30,226 nt of DNA, taken from assembly GCA_007119345.1 (NCBI GenBank), contig SKPV01000012.1:1-30226 (forward strand), read 5' to 3'. This document shows, piece by piece, positions 8,784 to 16,867 of the stretch. The position numbers and the translations under genes were made by a program. This DNA comes from Halovivax sp. (GTDB taxonomy: Archaea; Halobacteriota; Halobacteria; Halobacteriales; Natrialbaceae). Every line of letters begins with the position of its first letter. The stretch's first letter is position 1. The notes under the pieces are model-generated. The model did not search any database. It saw only the letters and a program-made list of their open reading frames with translations, and had not been told where the DNA came from.

Positions 8784-9914
8784 TCACCCGGTCCGGTGGT
8801 GACGCGGCGACCGATTCAGGCGCTCGCAGCCGGAGGCCGTGACGACCACCAGGTCCTCGATCCGAACGCCGAACCGCCCCTCGAGGTAGATACCGGGTTC
8901 GACGCTGAACACCATTCCCGGCTCGAGCTCCCGGTCGTTTCCCGCGACGACGTACGGCGGTTCGTGCACTTCGAGTCCGACGCCGTGGCCCGTCCGGTGG
9001 ACGAAGGCGTCGCCGAATCCGGCATCGTCGATCACCGCCCGCGCCGCCCGGTCGACGGCTTCCGCCGTCGCACCCGGTTCGGCGGCGTCGATTCCCGCTT
9101 CCTGGGCCTCGCAAACGACCTCGAAGACGTCCTCGAATTCCGACGGCGGCTCCGCGTCGCCGAACGCGACGGTTCGCGTCTGGTCGCTCGGATAGCCCGC
9201 GACGCGGGTGCCGAAGTCGAGAACGACCGGATCGCCGGGGCCGATTTCGCGGTCGCCGTGACGGTGGTGGGGCATCGCTCCGTTCGGCCCCGAGCCGACG
9301 ACCACCTCGAAGGAGGGTCCCTCGCCGCCGGCCGCGACGAGCCGAGACTCGATCTCGCGGGCCAACTCCTGTTCGGTCATCCCGATCGCCTCGTCGCCGA
9401 GCGCCCGCACGTCCGCACTGACCGCATCGGCTATCTCCCCGGCTCTGCGCATGGCGGCCAGCTCGGTTCCGTCCTTGCGGATCCGTAACTCGGTCGTCAC
9501 CTCGCTCGCGAGTCCGAACGTCGCGTCGGGCAGCGTCCGTCGGAGGTCCTGCGTGAACAGCGCCCACATCCGATCGTCGACGAGCACGCGTCCGCCCCGG
9601 AGGTCGAGGGCGTCCGCGATCGCTTCGAGGTGGCCCTGCGGATCCTCGCCGTCGTCCCAGAGTCGGCGGTCGTCAACCCATGACGCGGCGCGTATCTGCT
9701 CGTCGTACATGGTCGGCGCCAGGAAGGTCGGGTCGCCCTCCCGCGGAACGAACAGGAGGAGGTGGCGCTCCATCGGTTCGTCGGTGAACCCGGAGAGGTA
9801 GGTCATGTTCGGGCCGGGCGAGAGGACGACGCAGTCGGCGTCGACGTCCGCGAGCGCCCGCCGGCATCGTCGGGTTCGCTCCTCGTGGGGGAGGTCGTAC
9901 TCGGAGTTCGTCAT
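8784..9914 (-). CDS. M24-family aminopeptidase (Xaa-Pro peptidase type)
   Basis: A 376-residue metallopeptidase with the pita-bread fold. The N-terminal creatinase-like domain (1-140) contains 'VLSPGPNMTYLSGFTDEPMERHLLL', and the catalytic domain spans 150-376. All five ligands of the dinuclear metal site are visible: Asp233 (LDFG), Asp244 (YPSDQTRT), His310 (TGHGVGLEVHE), Glu339 (VEPGIY) and Glu353 (VRIEDLV). It should cleave N-terminal residues before proline or a related dipeptide bond in the cytoplasm. The frame is open to 10022, but family similarity begins at MTNSEYDLPHEERTRR (ATG at 9914). A perfect 18-bp palindrome lies 10 bases upstream of this ATG, where an operator would be expected. 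It is monocistronic, with a divergent hydrolase upstream. Confidence 0.92.
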   Translation of the reverse strand: MTNSEYDLPHEERTRRCRRALADVDADCVVLSPGPNMTYLSGFTDEPMERHLLLFVPREGDPTFLAPTMYDEQIRAASWVDDRRLWDDGEDPQGHLEAIADALDLRGGRVLVDDRMWALFTQDLRRTLPDATFGLASEVTTELRIRKDGTELAAMRRAGEIADAVSADVRALGDEAIGMTEQELAREIESRLVAAGGEGPSFEVVVGSGPNGAMPHHRHGDREIGPGDPVVLDFGTRVAGYPSDQTRTVAFGDAEPPSEFEDVFEVVCEAQEAGIDAAEPGATAEAVDRAARAVIDDAGFGDAFVHRTGHGVGLEVHEPPYVVAGNDRELEPGMVFSVEPGIYLEGRFGVRIEDLVVVTASGCERLNRSPRHHRTG

Positions 9915-9924
9915 CGCCAGCACG

Positions 9925-9942
9925 TTCGTGGCCGGCCACGAA
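9925..9942. promoter_or_regulatory. Perfect 18-bp palindrome before the M24 peptidase gene
   Basis: TTCGTGGCCGGCCACGAA is identical to its reverse complement. It ends 10 bases before the start codon at 9914 (transcribed leftward), overlapping the expected core promoter and TSS. It is a candidate operator for a dimeric regulator. It is not a terminator for anything visible, because the region beyond it is a divergent intergenic stretch. Confidence 0.5.
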
Positions 9943-10144
9943 GGGGTTTCGTCTCCGCTCGGTCGACGATCGGAGACTCGCAAGTGCGTCGGGGCGCCCC
10001 GGAAGCGACTCTCCGAGCCCACCGCACGACGCGCCTTGGTAGCCGCGTGCGACGACGCGCGGCACGCGTCGGTGACCCTGAAGGTGCACGAGCCGGTGGC
10101 CGAGACCGTACGTACAAATTTCCCGTTACAAACCGTGTGGAATG

Positions 10145-10150
10145 TTTAAG
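10145..10150 (+). promoter_or_regulatory. TATA-like box (TTTAAG) of the metallo-beta-lactamase gene
   Basis: TTTAAG lies 28-33 bases upstream of the ATG at 10178, in a locally AT-rich stretch. It favours the downstream ATG at 10178 over the in-frame ATG at 10142, which would place the box inside the coding region. Confidence 0.6.
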
Positions 10151-10177
10151 CCGCCGAGCGGTGTACGTCCGACGGCT

Positions 10178-10957
10178 ATGCCTGCCGCTACAGCGACCGA
10201 CGTCCACGCGCTGAACACCGCCGACTGGACCTTCCCGGAGTCGATGATGATGCAGTTCGGGGACGCCGACCTCGTCACCGCGTCGTGTCCGTGCTTCCTG
10301 ATCGAACATCCGGAGGCAACCGTGTTATTCGACGCGGGGATCAGCCACGAGTTGGTCGCCGACCCGGGGGAATACGGGCCCCACGGCGCGGCCCACATGG
10401 CGGATTTCCTCGAGACGCTCGAACTCGAGGCCCCCGTCGTCGAGCAGCTCGCTGATCTCGGCTTCGAACCCGGGGACGTGGAACACGTCGTCCTGTCGCA
10501 CCTGCACACCGACCACGCCGGTAACGTCGATCGATTCCCCGACGCCGAGGTGCACGTCCACGTGGACGAACTCCGGTACGCGTGGTGGCCCGATCCCGCC
10601 CAGGACCCGTTCTACCTCGACGGCGATCTGGCCGCACTGCGAGCCCCCGACGCGACCGTCACCGAAGTGTCCGGGCGAACCGATCTCCTCGGCGACGGGA
10701 GCGTCGAGATCGTCCCCACGCCGGGTCACTCGCCCGGCCACCAGTCGCTCGTCGTCGATCTCGGCGACGAGACGGTGATCCTCGCGGGCGACGTGGCCAA
10801 CTTGCGCGCCGGGTACGAGCGGGGACTCGTCGCCCCGTTCAGCTGGTCGGCCGCCGAGGCGATCGATTCGCTGCGCTCGATCGAGTGCGAAGCGCGCGAA
10901 CGGGACGCGACGGTCGTCGTCCACCACGAGCGGGACGATCTGGAACGATTACGCTGA
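10178..10957 (+). CDS. Metallo-beta-lactamase-fold hydrolase, AHL-lactonase-like
   Basis: A 259-residue protein of the N-acyl-homoserine-lactonase/AttM subgroup of the metallo-beta-lactamase superfamily. Metal-binding residues are visible: HLHTDH (108-113), a His of TPGHSPGHQS (181-190), Asp205 in LAGDVANL, and His250 in VVHHERDDL near the C-terminus. The N-terminal 'CPCFLIEHPEATVLFDAGI' strand is typical of this group. It hydrolyses an ester, lactone or thioester; the substrate cannot be read from sequence, and lactonase is only the best guess. It starts at 10178 with a TTTAAG box just upstream. It stands alone, divergent from the M24 peptidase and convergent with the phosphonate-type transporter. 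Confidence 0.9.
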   Translation: MPAATATDVHALNTADWTFPESMMMQFGDADLVTASCPCFLIEHPEATVLFDAGISHELVADPGEYGPHGAAHMADFLETLELEAPVVEQLADLGFEPGDVEHVVLSHLHTDHAGNVDRFPDAEVHVHVDELRYAWWPDPAQDPFYLDGDLAALRAPDATVTEVSGRTDLLGDGSVEIVPTPGHSPGHQSLVVDLGDETVILAGDVANLRAGYERGLVAPFSWSAAEAIDSLRSIECEARERDATVVVHHERDDLERLR

Positions 10958-11118
10958 CACCCGCGTTCTCCTGGATCCCCGTCGCGTACACGCCGGTCGC
11001 GGCGCGTCACCGATCGAAAACGCGTCCCGACCGCCCTCGATCGGTCTCTCGACGCCATCGCCGGTTCGGATCACCTCCTCGGTCGCCCCGCGCGATGAGC
11101 GACGGAAAGCCGGGCCGC

Positions 11119-12006
11119 TCACTTCAGCGCCGACTCGGCCATCCGCCGGGGGAAGCCGACGAGCAACTGGAGGAGCCCGTCCGCGTCGTCTTCCGCCCTG
11201 AGATACGTTCGCAGCCGTTGACTGATCATCTCGACGCCGATGATCAGTATCAAGACGACCACGATGCCGGCCATCATGTCGCCGAAGTTTCGCAGGCTCT
11301 GCTGGACCAGGATGAACTCACCGATTCCGCCCGCGTTGAGCAGTCCGAGCGTGACGGCCACCCGAACGTTGATTTCGAAGATGTAGAGCGTCCAGGCGAT
11401 GAACGACGTTCGGACTTGGCTCAACATCCCGAAGACGACGACCTGCGCCTTCCCGGCTCCGGTCGTCTGCATCGCCTCGATGGGGCCGTCCTTGATCTCT
11501 TCGAGCTCGTCGGTAAAGAGCCGCCCGAGGTTGCCGATGGTGCTGACGGCGATCGCGATCGTCCCCGTTACCGGCGACAACCCGGCCAACGGAATGAAGA
11601 TGAGAAACCACAGGAGTGCCGGAATCGCCCGGGACGTGCCCATGATCGACCGGAAAATAAAGTTGAACGGGAACGGCGTGACCCGACCGCTGCCGAGTAC
11701 GCCCAGCAACAGCGCCAACGGGAAGCCGATTACGGTTCCGGCGAACCCGATTGCGAGGGTGACGACGGCCTCTCGCGGGAGGTTCCGTTCAAGGATGACC
11801 TCCCAGTTCGGCGCGTACGACGAGAGCGTGCCGAGGAACCTCGGTGTGTCCTCCCAGAGGTCCACGAGCGAGAAGTCGAGGAGCAACAGCGACCCGTAGA
11901 AGGTACCCGCGAACGTGACCCCGAGGAGGCCGTACAGCACCCACCGCACCCGGCGGGTGAGACGAATCTCCTCGAGTCGGCGCTCGACGGCTGATACGCC
12001 GCTCAT
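11119..12006 (-). CDS. phnE: Phosphonate/phosphate-type ABC transporter permease
   Basis: A 295-residue inner-membrane permease of the PhnE family. It has about six hydrophobic segments (first at 22-44 YGLLGVTFAGTFYGSLLLL; others around AVVTLAIGFAGTVIGFPLALLLGV, AIPALLWFLIFIPLAG, TIAIAVSTIGNLG and MMAGIVVVLILIIGVEM). A cytoplasmic coupling loop contains the EAA-like motif EAMQTTGAGKAQVVVFGML. It should form the channel for a phosphorus oxyanion or phosphonate with PhnC and PhnD. Its ATG (12006-12004) overlaps the phnC stop by four bases (ATGA), so the two are translationally coupled. The longer open frame to 12630 is an overlap with phnC in another frame and shows no family similarity. Confidence 0.92.
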   Translation of the reverse strand: MSGVSAVERRLEEIRLTRRVRWVLYGLLGVTFAGTFYGSLLLLDFSLVDLWEDTPRFLGTLSSYAPNWEVILERNLPREAVVTLAIGFAGTVIGFPLALLLGVLGSGRVTPFPFNFIFRSIMGTSRAIPALLWFLIFIPLAGLSPVTGTIAIAVSTIGNLGRLFTDELEEIKDGPIEAMQTTGAGKAQVVVFGMLSQVRTSFIAWTLYIFEINVRVAVTLGLLNAGGIGEFILVQQSLRNFGDMMAGIVVVLILIIGVEMISQRLRTYLRAEDDADGLLQLLVGFPRRMAESALK

Positions 12007-12770
12007 TGGACGACCTCCGAGATGTCTCGCTCCCCCGAGAGGAGCTTTTCCATGTCGAGTCCGCCGTACAACTCGTCGATGATGTCGAAGGTGAGCTCGT
12101 CCCGGTAGCCGTCGAAGACGAGTTCGCCGTCCGAGAGGCCGATAAACCGCTGACCGAACTGACGGGCGAGGTTCACCTGATGGAGACTGATGAGCGTCGT
12201 CAGGCCGCGCTCTTCGGCCGCACCCCGGAGGTAGCCCATGACGGTCTGGGAACTGGCCGGGTCGAGACTCGCCACCGGTTCGTCCGCGAGCAGGATGTTC
12301 GGTTCCTGGACGAGCGCGCGAGCGACCCCCACGCGCTGTTGCTGACCGCCGCTCATGCGGCCCGCCCGTTGCTCGGCTTCGTCGAGGAGACCGACCGTCT
12401 CGAGGGCGTCGAGGGCCTTGATCTTGTCCTCGCGGTCGTTGAACCGCAGCACGCTCCTGAGAAATTCGGTGCGACCGAGCGACCCGGTTAGCGCGTTCGA
12501 GTACGCGCTCATTCCCTCGATGATGTTGTGTTGCTGAAAGACCATCGCGACGTCTCGTCTCGGCGAGCTGACGGGTTCTCCCTGGACGTACACCCGTCCG
12601 TCGGTCGGCGACGTCAGTCCGTTGAGACATCGAAGGAGCGTCGACTTCCCGGATCCGGACGTACCGAGGACGATGGTGAACTCGCCGTCGGGGATCTCGA
12701 ACGTCACGTCGTCGAGCGCCACGGTCTCCCCGAATCGCTTCGTCAGGTTCTCTACGCGTATCGCGGACAT
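12003..12770 (-). CDS. phnC: Phosphonate/phosphate-type ABC transporter ATPase
   Basis: A 255-residue ABC ATPase of the PhnC family that energises import with PhnE and PhnD. Walker A is GTSGSGKST (36-44), the Q-loop is in AMVFQQHNIIEGMSAYSN (75-92), the signature motif is MSGGQQQR (139-146), Walker B is NILLADEP (158-165), and the H-loop is in ISLHQVNLA. The residue pattern 'FQQHNII...SAYSNALTG' is characteristic of PhnC rather than PstB. It is the middle gene of phnD-phnC-phnE: 42 bases after phnD and overlapping phnE by four. Substrate class (phosphonate, phosphite or phosphate) cannot be told from the ATPase. Confidence 0.93.
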   Translation of the reverse strand: MSAIRVENLTKRFGETVALDDVTFEIPDGEFTIVLGTSGSGKSTLLRCLNGLTSPTDGRVYVQGEPVSSPRRDVAMVFQQHNIIEGMSAYSNALTGSLGRTEFLRSVLRFNDREDKIKALDALETVGLLDEAEQRAGRMSGGQQQRVGVARALVQEPNILLADEPVASLDPASSQTVMGYLRGAAEERGLTTLISLHQVNLARQFGQRFIGLSDGELVFDGYRDELTFDIIDELYGGLDMEKLLSGERDISEVVQ

Positions 12771-12812
12771 AGTGATTATATATCGGCTAGTGGAGGTCCG
12801 TCCAGTCCGCCG

Positions 12813-13805
12813 TTACTGGAAGTCCTCGAATTCGAGACCCAGCTCGTCCATTACCTCGTTGACGGGCTCGTAATCGCTCGCGTCGGCCTCCTCGATGCCG
12901 GTGAACCAGAGCTCGTAGCCGTCGTCCACGTCCTCGGGGACGAGGTCTTCCTCCCCGGCGTTCAACAGCGCTTGCTCGATGTCGTCGCGCTCCGGGGCGT
13001 CCCAGTTGCTGCGGGCCATGATCGGCGCCCGGGGTAGCGGGTCGGATACCGCGATCAACTGCAGTTCCTGCGCACCGTCGTCGAGTGCCGACCCCGCGCC
13101 GTCGTACTCTGCCGAGTGCTCGACGAACTCAGGGTAGTCGTCGAACTGCTCCTGGGGAATCTGGCCGGCCGCGGCGAACGCACCGGTCGCCGAGGCGAGG
13201 ATTTCGTCGTCGCCGATCATCTGCTCGCGCGACGTGTCGTGGTCGTCCGCGGACCTGAGCTCGAGATCGTTCGCGTCGCCGTCGGGGAAGTTGCCGACGT
13301 CGAGTCCCGCGTTGGCCAGCATCGTCGTCGGAACGAGCGTCCCGCTGAACGACATCCTCGCACCGGTCGTCATCACGCCGCCTTCCAGGTCGGCCAGTTC
13401 TTCGACCCCGCTGTCCGGCGTGGTCGTGATCGTCGTGAAGTACAGCGGTCCACCGAACGCCGTCCGCATACCGACGACGTCCGCGAACGCCTCGCCTCCC
13501 GGAACGGCCGTCGGCGAGGTGTCGGCGATCTCTCCCTGTTCGGTCTCCAGGGACTGGAGCGTATCGACGTAGCTGTCGGCTCGAACCAGCTCGATCTCCG
13601 CGCCGGTTTCTTCCTCCAGGTACTCCTTCATCGGCGTGTACTCCTGGACGATGTCGGTCTGCTCCTCGGCCGGATTGAGGATGAAACGTACCGCGTCGTC
13701 GTCGCTGCCGCTCAGGCAGCCCGCGACCGCGCTTGCGAGGGCGATACCGCCCGACGTTTTGAGAAACGTTCGTCGACTGCTGCCGCCGTTTGGCGCACGT
13801 GGCAT
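12813..13805 (-). CDS. phnD: Phosphonate/phosphate-type ABC transporter substrate-binding lipoprotein
   Basis: A 330-residue extracellular binding protein of the PhnD family. The N-terminus carries a twin-arginine signal (SSRRTFLKTSGG, Arg11-Arg12) followed by a lipobox (AVAGC, Cys30), so it should be Tat-exported, cleaved and lipid-anchored outside the membrane, as is usual in haloarchaea. The mature part has the PhnD pattern: VRFILNPAEEQTDIVQEYTPMKEYLEEETG, then PGGEAF, GPLYFTTITTTPDSGVEELADLEGG and the late PLPRAPIMARSNW. The Tat motif supports ATG 13805 over the one at 13826. It is the first gene of the transporter operon. No C-P lyase or phosphonatase genes are nearby, so phosphonate use is not proven. 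Confidence 0.92.
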   Translation of the reverse strand: MPRAPNGGSSRRTFLKTSGGIALASAVAGCLSGSDDDAVRFILNPAEEQTDIVQEYTPMKEYLEEETGAEIELVRADSYVDTLQSLETEQGEIADTSPTAVPGGEAFADVVGMRTAFGGPLYFTTITTTPDSGVEELADLEGGVMTTGARMSFSGTLVPTTMLANAGLDVGNFPDGDANDLELRSADDHDTSREQMIGDDEILASATGAFAAAGQIPQEQFDDYPEFVEHSAEYDGAGSALDDGAQELQLIAVSDPLPRAPIMARSNWDAPERDDIEQALLNAGEEDLVPEDVDDGYELWFTGIEEADASDYEPVNEVMDELGLEFEDFQ

Positions 13806-13829
13806 AGCAATCACACGTGAGTCCACCAG

Positions 13830-13835
13830 CTTAAA
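13830..13835 (-). promoter_or_regulatory. TATA-like box of the phnDCE operon
   Basis: TTTAAG on the minus strand, centred about 27 bases upstream of the phnD ATG at 13805. Upstream of it lies an AT-rich segment (13839-13875, including ATTATAAT) in a GC-rich chromosome. This is the likely place for operators, but no clear dyad is seen apart from a short TCTC/GAGA pair around 13855-13868. Confidence 0.6.
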
Positions 13836-13934
13836 CTCAATGATTATTATAATTCTCCGAACCGAGAAATAGTTAATTACCGTGCGGTTTCGAAAGGTTG
13901 TGGCGATCCGCCGAACTCGCCGTCGACTCGGACG

Positions 13935-13941
13935 TATTAAG
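13935..13941 (+). promoter_or_regulatory. TATA-like box (TATTAAG) of the P-loop kinase gene
   Basis: TATTAAG lies 25-31 bases upstream of the GTG at 13966. It shares the intergenic region with the divergent phnD promoter, so the two transcription units may respond together. It supports a leaderless GTG start. Confidence 0.5.
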
Positions 13942-13965
13942 TAGGTGAACTGAGGACGGTCACCC

Positions 13966-14502
13966 GTGTCGCGTCCAGCGCTGATCGCCTGCTGCGGACT
14001 GCCCGGCGTCGGAAAGTCGACGGTGTCCGGTTACGTCGCGGACCGTCTCGATGCGAGTCGGTATCGGAGCGACGAAGTCCGAAAAGAACTGTTCCCCGAC
14101 CCGACGTACGAACCGGAAGAGACCGCGAGAACCTACGACGAACTCCTGGGCCGTGCGCGCGAGGACCTGGAGGCCGGCCGGAACGTCGTTCTCGACGCGA
14201 CGTTCAGTTCGCGCTCGTTCCGCGGGCAGGCCGACCTGATCGCGCGTGAGGTCGACGCCGAATGCGCGTTCGTTCGAGTGACGTGCGAACCTGGAGTCCT
14301 CCGTCGACGGATCGAGCGTCGAACCGAGACCGTCAGCGACGCCGGGTACGCGGAGCACCTGGAGGTCAGGGAGACGTTCGACTCCTTCGAGCGGGACCAC
14401 GACGCGATCGATAACTCGGGACCGATCGAGGAGACGTTCCGCCAGGTCGACCACGCCGTCCTCGACCCGATACGCGAGGACCTCGACCGGGCGCAATCGT
14501 GA
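13966..14502 (+). CDS. Small P-loop kinase (AAA/zeta-toxin-like nucleotide-binding)
   Basis: A 178-residue cytoplasmic protein with Walker A GLPGVGKST (11-19) and a Walker B-like strand NVVLDATFSS (73-82), then an Arg-rich lid (GVLRRRIERRTETVSDAGY). This is the layout of small ATP-dependent kinases annotated as 'AAA family ATPase' or chloramphenicol-phosphotransferase/zeta-toxin-like (COG0645). The substrate is unknown. Translation starts at GTG 13966; no ATG upstream is in frame, and the motif is only ten residues in. It is divergent from phnDCE across 160 bases. A link to phosphorus metabolism is only a guess from gene order. Confidence 0.85.
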   Translation: MSRPALIACCGLPGVGKSTVSGYVADRLDASRYRSDEVRKELFPDPTYEPEETARTYDELLGRAREDLEAGRNVVLDATFSSRSFRGQADLIAREVDAECAFVRVTCEPGVLRRRIERRTETVSDAGYAEHLEVRETFDSFERDHDAIDNSGPIEETFRQVDHAVLDPIREDLDRAQS

Positions 14503-14637
14503 TGCTGGAACCGTCGTGAGTTCGTCGCTCTCGCCTCGCGCGGTGGTCGGCCCGGCGGATCCGGGCCGATCGTTCCGTTGCCCGGCACTGGCGGCCGACC
14601 GCCGCGGCTAAGGTGGCGGCCTGACGAGTCACAGGAC

Positions 14638-15807
14638 ATGACGATCGTCAAGGACGGGATCCACGACTACATCGAGCTCTGCCCGATGGCCGAGGATATC
14701 CTCGACACTGCTCCGATGCAGCGCTTGCGCTACATCCGACAGCTGAGTACGGTACAGCTGGTCTACCCGTCCGCGAATCACACGCGGTTCGAACACAGTC
14801 TCGGCGTCTACCACCTGGCCTCGCGCTCGGTGGATCGGTTGGGCCTCGTCGACGAACTCGCGAAGCGACTGCGAGCGGCCGCGCTCGTTCACGACGTCGG
14901 TCACGGCCCCTTCGGTCACCAGACCGAACGGGCGATCGAGCGACACCTCGGGCGCCACCACGACGAGATCGACTGGCTCCTCGCGGACACCGAACTCGCC
15001 TCGGTTCTCGATCGCCACGGGCTGGACCCGGCGGCCGTCGCCGAGACGGTCGACGGCTGCGGTCCGCTCGGGGAACTCGTCTCCGGAGCGCTGGACGTAG
15101 ACCGGATGGACTACCTCGTCCGGGACGCCCACCACACCGGCGTCCCGTACGGGACGATCGACCACGCGCGATTGCTGTACGCGCTCCGGGTGATCGACGG
15201 CGAGCTCGCTCTCGCGCAGGGGAACGTCGCGACCGCCGAGAGCGCGCTGATCGCCCGGACGCTGATGAACGCGACGGTCTACCGCCATCACGTCTCTCGA
15301 ATCGCCGGCGCGATGCTGGATCGCGCGAGCGAGCGATTGCTCGCCGACGGCGAGCTCTCCCCGCAGCACTTCGCGCGCCTCACCGACGCGGAGTTGCTCG
15401 CCGAACTGTCCGCGTTCGATCGAACTGCGGACCTCTCGAACCGGTTGCGAGAACGACGGCTCTACAAGCGTACGCTGTGGCTCCGCCGCGATGGCGTCCC
15501 CGACGAGTTGATCGATATCGAGTACCACCGGGCTCGCGACATCGAACGGGAGATCGCCGCGGACGCCGGCGTCGATCCTACCGAAGTGATCGTCGACAGT
15601 CCGGGCGAACCGGCATCGCCGGAGTCCAAGGCCAGGGTCGTCGTCGACGGCGAACCGGTCCGGCTCGAAGCGGAGTCGTCGCTCGTCTCCGGTCTCGACG
15701 CGTGCGCTCGGGACATCTGGCGACTCGGCGTGTACGCGCCGCCGGAGGCCGTTCCGGCGGTCCGCGAGGCCGCGACGGCTGTTTTGGGGATCGACGGCGA
15801 CGCGTGA
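14638..15807 (+). CDS. HD-domain phosphohydrolase, SAMHD1/dNTPase-like
   Basis: A 389-residue protein of the COG1078 family of HD phosphohydrolases related to dNTP triphosphohydrolases and SAMHD1. Visible motifs: the N-terminal 'MTIVKDGIHDYIEL' and TAPMQRLRYIRQLSTVQLVYPSANHTRFEHSLGVY region (His53); the HD pair in LVHDVGHGPFGHQTE (His85-Asp86); and ALDVDRMDYLVRDAHHTGV (Asp155). These make up the H-HD-D metal site. The C-terminal part (320-389) is a less conserved regulatory-like domain. It should hydrolyse a nucleotide triphosphate (often dNTP), but the substrate is not certain. The start at 14638 follows an upstream TAAG-like patch. The frame remains open to 14578 without similarity. Confidence 0.88.
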   Translation: MTIVKDGIHDYIELCPMAEDILDTAPMQRLRYIRQLSTVQLVYPSANHTRFEHSLGVYHLASRSVDRLGLVDELAKRLRAAALVHDVGHGPFGHQTERAIERHLGRHHDEIDWLLADTELASVLDRHGLDPAAVAETVDGCGPLGELVSGALDVDRMDYLVRDAHHTGVPYGTIDHARLLYALRVIDGELALAQGNVATAESALIARTLMNATVYRHHVSRIAGAMLDRASERLLADGELSPQHFARLTDAELLAELSAFDRTADLSNRLRERRLYKRTLWLRRDGVPDELIDIEYHRARDIEREIAADAGVDPTEVIVDSPGEPASPESKARVVVDGEPVRLEAESSLVSGLDACARDIWRLGVYAPPEAVPAVREAATAVLGIDGDA

Positions 15808-15879
15808 CCGTCCCCGTGACCAGCGTTCGGAGCCGGACGAGGGATCCCGGTCGCACGCGCGGCGTTCCCGGGGACGGGG

Positions 15880-16659
15880 CTACGACGCACCGTCCACAGC
15901 GTCCCAGAGCGATGCCAGCGTCTCCTCGTCGGTCGCCGCGACGTACAGGGGACCGTCGCGCCGGGTCGATGCGCCGGCTTCCGCGGCGAATAGCTCGGTC
16001 ACCGCCCGCTCTTCCTCGTCCGGATGAAACTGGACGAGCCCGCGGAGCCGTCCGCGGGCGAACGAGGTCGAATGGACCGTCGGCGCCCAGCTGCTGATAA
16101 CGCGCTTGACCGTCGCGTCCAGGGCCTCCCGAACGTGGCGGGCCCGCCGGTCGAGTTCCCGATCCCGCGGAACGTTTCGACCGACGATGGTGGCGACGGT
16201 CGCGGCCGACAGATCGTGATCTGGGCCGTCGTCGACCGTCGCCGGATCACCCTCGTAGCGAACCCCGCCACCTCGTCGTGCGACGTAGGTTTCGGCCGTC
16301 GCCGGGCGGTGAACGACGGCCAGCACCGGCTCCCCTTCCCGGAGCACGGCGATCGACGTTCCGAAGGTGGCCAGCCCGACCGCGAAGTTGTTCGTCCCGT
16401 CGAGCGGGTCGATTATCCATCGGTACGGTTCGGTTCCGGCGAACTCGCCGCTCTCTTCGGCGAACACCGCGTGGTGGGGAAACGCCGATCGAACGACGGG
16501 CAACATCCGCGCCTCCGCAGCCGCGTCGGCCGCGGTCGTCACGTCGTACGGGCCGTACGCACCGTCGACGTCTTCGGTTCGATAGCGGCCTCGTAGCTCC
16601 TCGCCGCCGGCCAAGACGGCGGCCCTGGCGACGGCCTGAAGACGATCGAGATCGACCAT
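15880..16659 (-). CDS. Inositol-monophosphatase-family phosphatase
   Basis: A 259-residue member of the IMPase/FBPase superfamily, acting on a sugar or inositol phosphate in the cytoplasm. Visible metal-site motifs are EESGEF (68-73) and DPLDGTNNF (84-92), followed by the usual ATFGTSIAVLREGEPVLAVVHRP. The C-terminal motif is unusual: the WD(V/I)AAG signature of the family is replaced by EEERAV (215-220), so the usual Asp is Glu217 and the Trp is lost. The start 16659 (MVDLDRLQ) is where similarity begins; the open frame to 16914 runs into the tRNA-derived repeats and is not coding. It is convergent with the HD gene, 72 bases apart. Substrate could be fructose-1,6-bisphosphate, inositol-1-phosphate or other. 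Confidence 0.87.
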   Translation of the reverse strand: MVDLDRLQAVARAAVLAGGEELRGRYRTEDVDGAYGPYDVTTAADAAAEARMLPVVRSAFPHHAVFAEESGEFAGTEPYRWIIDPLDGTNNFAVGLATFGTSIAVLREGEPVLAVVHRPATAETYVARRGGGVRYEGDPATVDDGPDHDLSAATVATIVGRNVPRDRELDRRARHVREALDATVKRVISSWAPTVHSTSFARGRLRGLVQFHPDEEERAVTELFAAEAGASTRRDGPLYVAATDEETLASLWDAVDGAS

Positions 16660-16745
16660 GCTCCACCGTCGCACTCTACTCCGGAAATCGTATCGGTTCG
16701 ATTCGGTGGTGGCCGTTCGCGCTCGCGGTGTCCCTGGCGGTTGGA

Positions 16746-16867
16746 TAGTCCCGGGCGGATTCGAACCGCAGTCGGAGCGAAGCTCCTCCCTGATTCGAAT
16801 CCGCCGGCGAGACCTGCGGCTCGCGACGATGCTCGCCGCAGGATAGTCCCGGGCGGATTCGAACCGC
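16746..16867 (-). repeat. Two extra copies of the tRNA-Gln 3' end
   Basis: The 24 bases at 16746-16769 and at 16844-16867 are identical to the last 24 of the tRNA-Gln gene (16946-16969): T-loop, 3' T-stem, acceptor strand and discriminator A. Spacing is 98 and 102 bases. Neither copy has a 5' acceptor strand (AGTCCCG), so they are not complete tRNAs. Each is flanked on the tRNA-5' side by a short hairpin (GGAG/CTCC around 16773-16787; GAGGA/TCCTC at 16868-16883) that resembles an anticodon or T arm. Confidence 0.92.

Noticed and set aside
9915..10022. Longer N-terminus of the M24 peptidase
   Set aside because: The extra 36 residues are Arg/Ser/Pro-rich without family similarity and would contain the 18-bp palindrome.
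12007..12630. N-terminal extension of phnE
   Set aside because: This part overlaps phnC out of frame, is Arg/Gly-rich, and the true start at 12006 overlaps the phnC stop in the usual coupled way.
16746..16867. The two extra 3'-end copies as additional tRNA genes
   Set aside because: No 5' acceptor strand or D arm pairs with them, and the first T-stem pair is mismatched in both.
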